Source: Alphaproteobacteria bacterium
GTDB lineage: Bacteria > Pseudomonadota > Alphaproteobacteria > JABAAW01
Assembly: GCA_014239005.1 (NCBI GenBank)
Contig: JABAAA010000010.1
Location: 6,745 to 16,343, forward strand
Length of the DNA stretch: 9,599 nucleotides
Direction: 5' to 3'
Part shown: positions 1 through 9,599 of the stretch, piece after piece
Position numbering within the stretch: the stretch's first letter is position 1
Layout: the number at the start of each line of letters is the position of its first letter
Translations under genes and position numbers: made by a program
The notes under the pieces: model-generated
Databases searched by the model: none
Told to the model about the DNA's origin: nothing
Seen by the model: only the letters and a program-made list of their open reading frames with translations

Positions 1-152
1 TGGAACTCGCAAGTCTTCCTCCTTTGGAAGTCGTGCGCGCTCAACTCCTGCGCCTGTTGCAGACGCCCGCTCAACGGCTGGCATGCACGCTTGCTGCGCC
101 GGCAGAGCAATTGGCACGGCTCGTCAAGGCGCGTAGCGAACAGGAAGAATGA
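1..152 (+). CDS. rplJ: 50S ribosomal protein L10, C-terminal fragment
   Basis: This is the 3' end of an open frame that enters from the left edge (first whole codon at position 3) and stops at TGA 150-152, leaving 49 visible residues. The pattern LPPLEVVRAQLLRLLQTPAQ followed by a helix-like APAEQLARLVKARSEQEE tail matches the end of bacterial L10, where LLGLLQAPA- and QLARVL-type segments are usual. In the family, L10 binds 23S rRNA with its N-terminal domain, and its C-terminal helix binds L7/L12 dimers to build the stalk. The visible part is essentially that stalk-binding helix. Position directly upstream of rplL agrees. The N-terminal rRNA-binding domain is outside the window, so its integrity cannot be judged. 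The frame was read by hand, because the fragment has no start codon in the window. Confidence 0.88.
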   Translation, partial: ELASLPPLEVVRAQLLRLLQTPAQRLACTLAAPAEQLARLVKARSEQEE

Positions 153-175
153 ACGAAGAATTTTCTTTCTTCTTT

Positions 176-250
176 AATCGTAAATCGTAACGATCCTTTA
201 TCAACCCCCCTTTATCAAACCCCCTTTATCAAACCCACTTTCACAACAAA
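176..250 (+). repeat. Short tandem repeats in the rplJ-rplL spacer
   Basis: The 108-nt spacer between the rplJ stop and the rplL start holds an exact 7-nt duplication (AATCGTA at 176-182 and 183-189). This is followed by three copies of a 14-nt unit at 196-209, 210-223 and 224-237, consensus CTTTATCAAACCCC with one or two changes per copy. A fourth, decayed copy may begin at 238. The stretch is pyrimidine-rich. ATCGT (177-181) could also pair with ACGAT (190-194) as a five-bp hairpin. No promoter hexamers or terminator are evident. Function is unknown; replication slippage in a noncoding spacer is the simplest origin. Confidence 0.75.
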
Positions 251-254
251 GGAG
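248..254 (+). promoter_or_regulatory. Ribosome binding site of rplL
   Basis: AAAGGAG lies six bases upstream of the ATG at 261, a near-ideal Shine-Dalgarno match and spacing. It fixes the rplL start and suits a protein made in several copies per ribosome. It is the only strong SD in the window. The rpoB site is weak and rpoC shows none. The six-base spacer ends in CCTCC, which could pair with the GGAG, but the loop would be too small for a stable hairpin. Confidence 0.85.
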
Positions 255-260
255 ACCTCC

Positions 261-626
261 ATGGCGAACTTGGAACAGATAGCAGACCAGCTCTCGGGGC
301 TGACGGTGATCGAGGCAGCGGAGCTGACGAAGCTGCTGGAAGAGAAATGGGGCGTGAGCGCCGCGGCGCCCGTCGCGGTTGCGGCGCCTGCAGCGGCGGC
401 TGAGGTGGAGGAGAAGGACAGCTTCGATGTCGTCCTCAGCGCCTTCGGCGACAACAAGATCGCCGTCATCAAGGAGGTGCGCGCCATCACGCAACTCGGA
501 CTCAAGGAAGCCAAAGACCTCGTCGAGGCGGCGCCCAAGCCCATCAAGGAGGCGGTCAAAAAAGAAGAAGCCGAAGAGATCAAGCAGAAGCTGGAAGCCG
601 CCGGCGCAAAGGTGGAGCTCAAGTAA
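261..626 (+). CDS. rplL: 50S ribosomal protein L7/L12
   Basis: Complete 121-residue gene, the usual length for this family. L7/L12 dimers attach to the L10 C-terminal helix and recruit elongation, initiation and release factors to the ribosome. Residues 1-32 ([20 protein letters not shown]...) are the dimerisation domain. Residues about 33-50 are an Ala/Val/Pro-rich flexible hinge ([16 protein letters not shown]). Residues about 52-121 are the globular factor-binding domain with KIAVIKEVR and [19 protein letters not shown], the hallmark factor-contact helices. One small oddity is TQLGLKEAK, where TGLGLKEAK is usual. The start follows a strong SD. It lies 108 nt after rplJ and 131 nt before rpoB on the same strand, so co-transcription is likely. 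Identification is secure. Confidence 0.97.
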   Translation: MANLEQIADQLSGLTVIEAAELTKLLEEKWGVSAAAPVAVAAPAAAAEVEEKDSFDVVLSAFGDNKIAVIKEVRAITQLGLKEAKDLVEAAPKPIKEAVKKEEAEEIKQKLEAAGAKVELK

Positions 627-693
627 CACGCATTCGCATTAACGTCGCGCGCGCGCATCCCTCAGCTCGTGGCTCGACTAGGCTACAACGACG

Positions 694-747
694 ACAACGC
701 GGGCTCGCCTGCGTGCGTTGTGGCTCTCTCTTTCTCTGTTGTTTTTT
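694..747 (+). promoter_or_regulatory. Hairpin plus T-rich tract before rpoB, possible attenuator
   Basis: Two alternative stems can form in the rplL-rpoB spacer. ACAACGC (694-700) pairs perfectly with GCGTTGT (715-721). Alternatively ACGCGGG (697-703) pairs with the CCTGCGT arm (708-714) around loop CTCG with one G-T pair. Downstream is a nearly purine-free stretch (about 724-739) and a T6 run at 742-747. In Escherichia coli this spacer carries a partial terminator and an RNase III processing site that reduce rpoB expression relative to rplL. By position this could be an equivalent. The T6 run is 20 nt from the stem, which is poor geometry for an intrinsic terminator, so the call is tentative. 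The rest of spacer 627-757 shows no promoter I would defend. Confidence 0.35.
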
Positions 748-757
748 GTGGTAGGTT

Positions 758-9599
<8,842 letters not shown>

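Noticed and set aside
646..656. Alternating CGCGCGCGCGC tract after rplL, a potential Z-DNA segment.
   Set aside because: Only 11 bases in a GC-rich genome; too short to claim a structural or regulatory role.

Overview
This window is a stretch of the ribosomal-protein/RNA-polymerase operon of a GC-rich alphaproteobacterium. All genes are on the plus strand, in the order rplJ (3' end only), rplL, rpoB, rpoC (3' end beyond the window). The assignment to Alphaproteobacteria rests on the sequence itself. The beta subunit opens with [12 protein letters not shown], and [10 protein letters not shown] and DERYDLS-like blocks (here [19 protein letters not shown]) follow. Beta' carries the large domain after the trigger loop and ends its conserved part in [13 protein letters not shown]. 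These are recalled family patterns, not database results. I cannot name a genus.

Layout: 1-152 is the C-terminal end of ribosomal protein L10. 153-260 is a spacer with two short tandem repeats and a strong Shine-Dalgarno (SD) site. 261-626 is complete L7/L12. 627-757 is a spacer with a hairpin followed by a pyrimidine/T-rich tract. 758-4975 is complete rpoB (1405 aa). 4976-5066 is a very C-rich, G-poor leader with no visible SD. From 5067 to the window edge is rpoC, interrupted by a one-base frameshift near 5664.

L10 anchors the L7/L12 dimers that form the ribosomal stalk, where translation GTPases bind. Beta and beta' together form the catalytic cleft of RNA polymerase. Co-transcription of these genes is the normal bacterial arrangement.

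The gene content is ordinary and I see no novel system. The unusual points are inside and between the genes: the rpoC frameshift at an in-frame TGA; an expanded beta' linker just after the active site; a 12-bp in-frame tandem repeat encoding a Gln/Asp/Asn/Glu tail on beta'; the C-rich rpoC leader; and substitutions in the otherwise near-invariant rifampicin-binding cluster of beta. No tRNA, rRNA, CRISPR array, insertion sequence or convincing promoter was seen.
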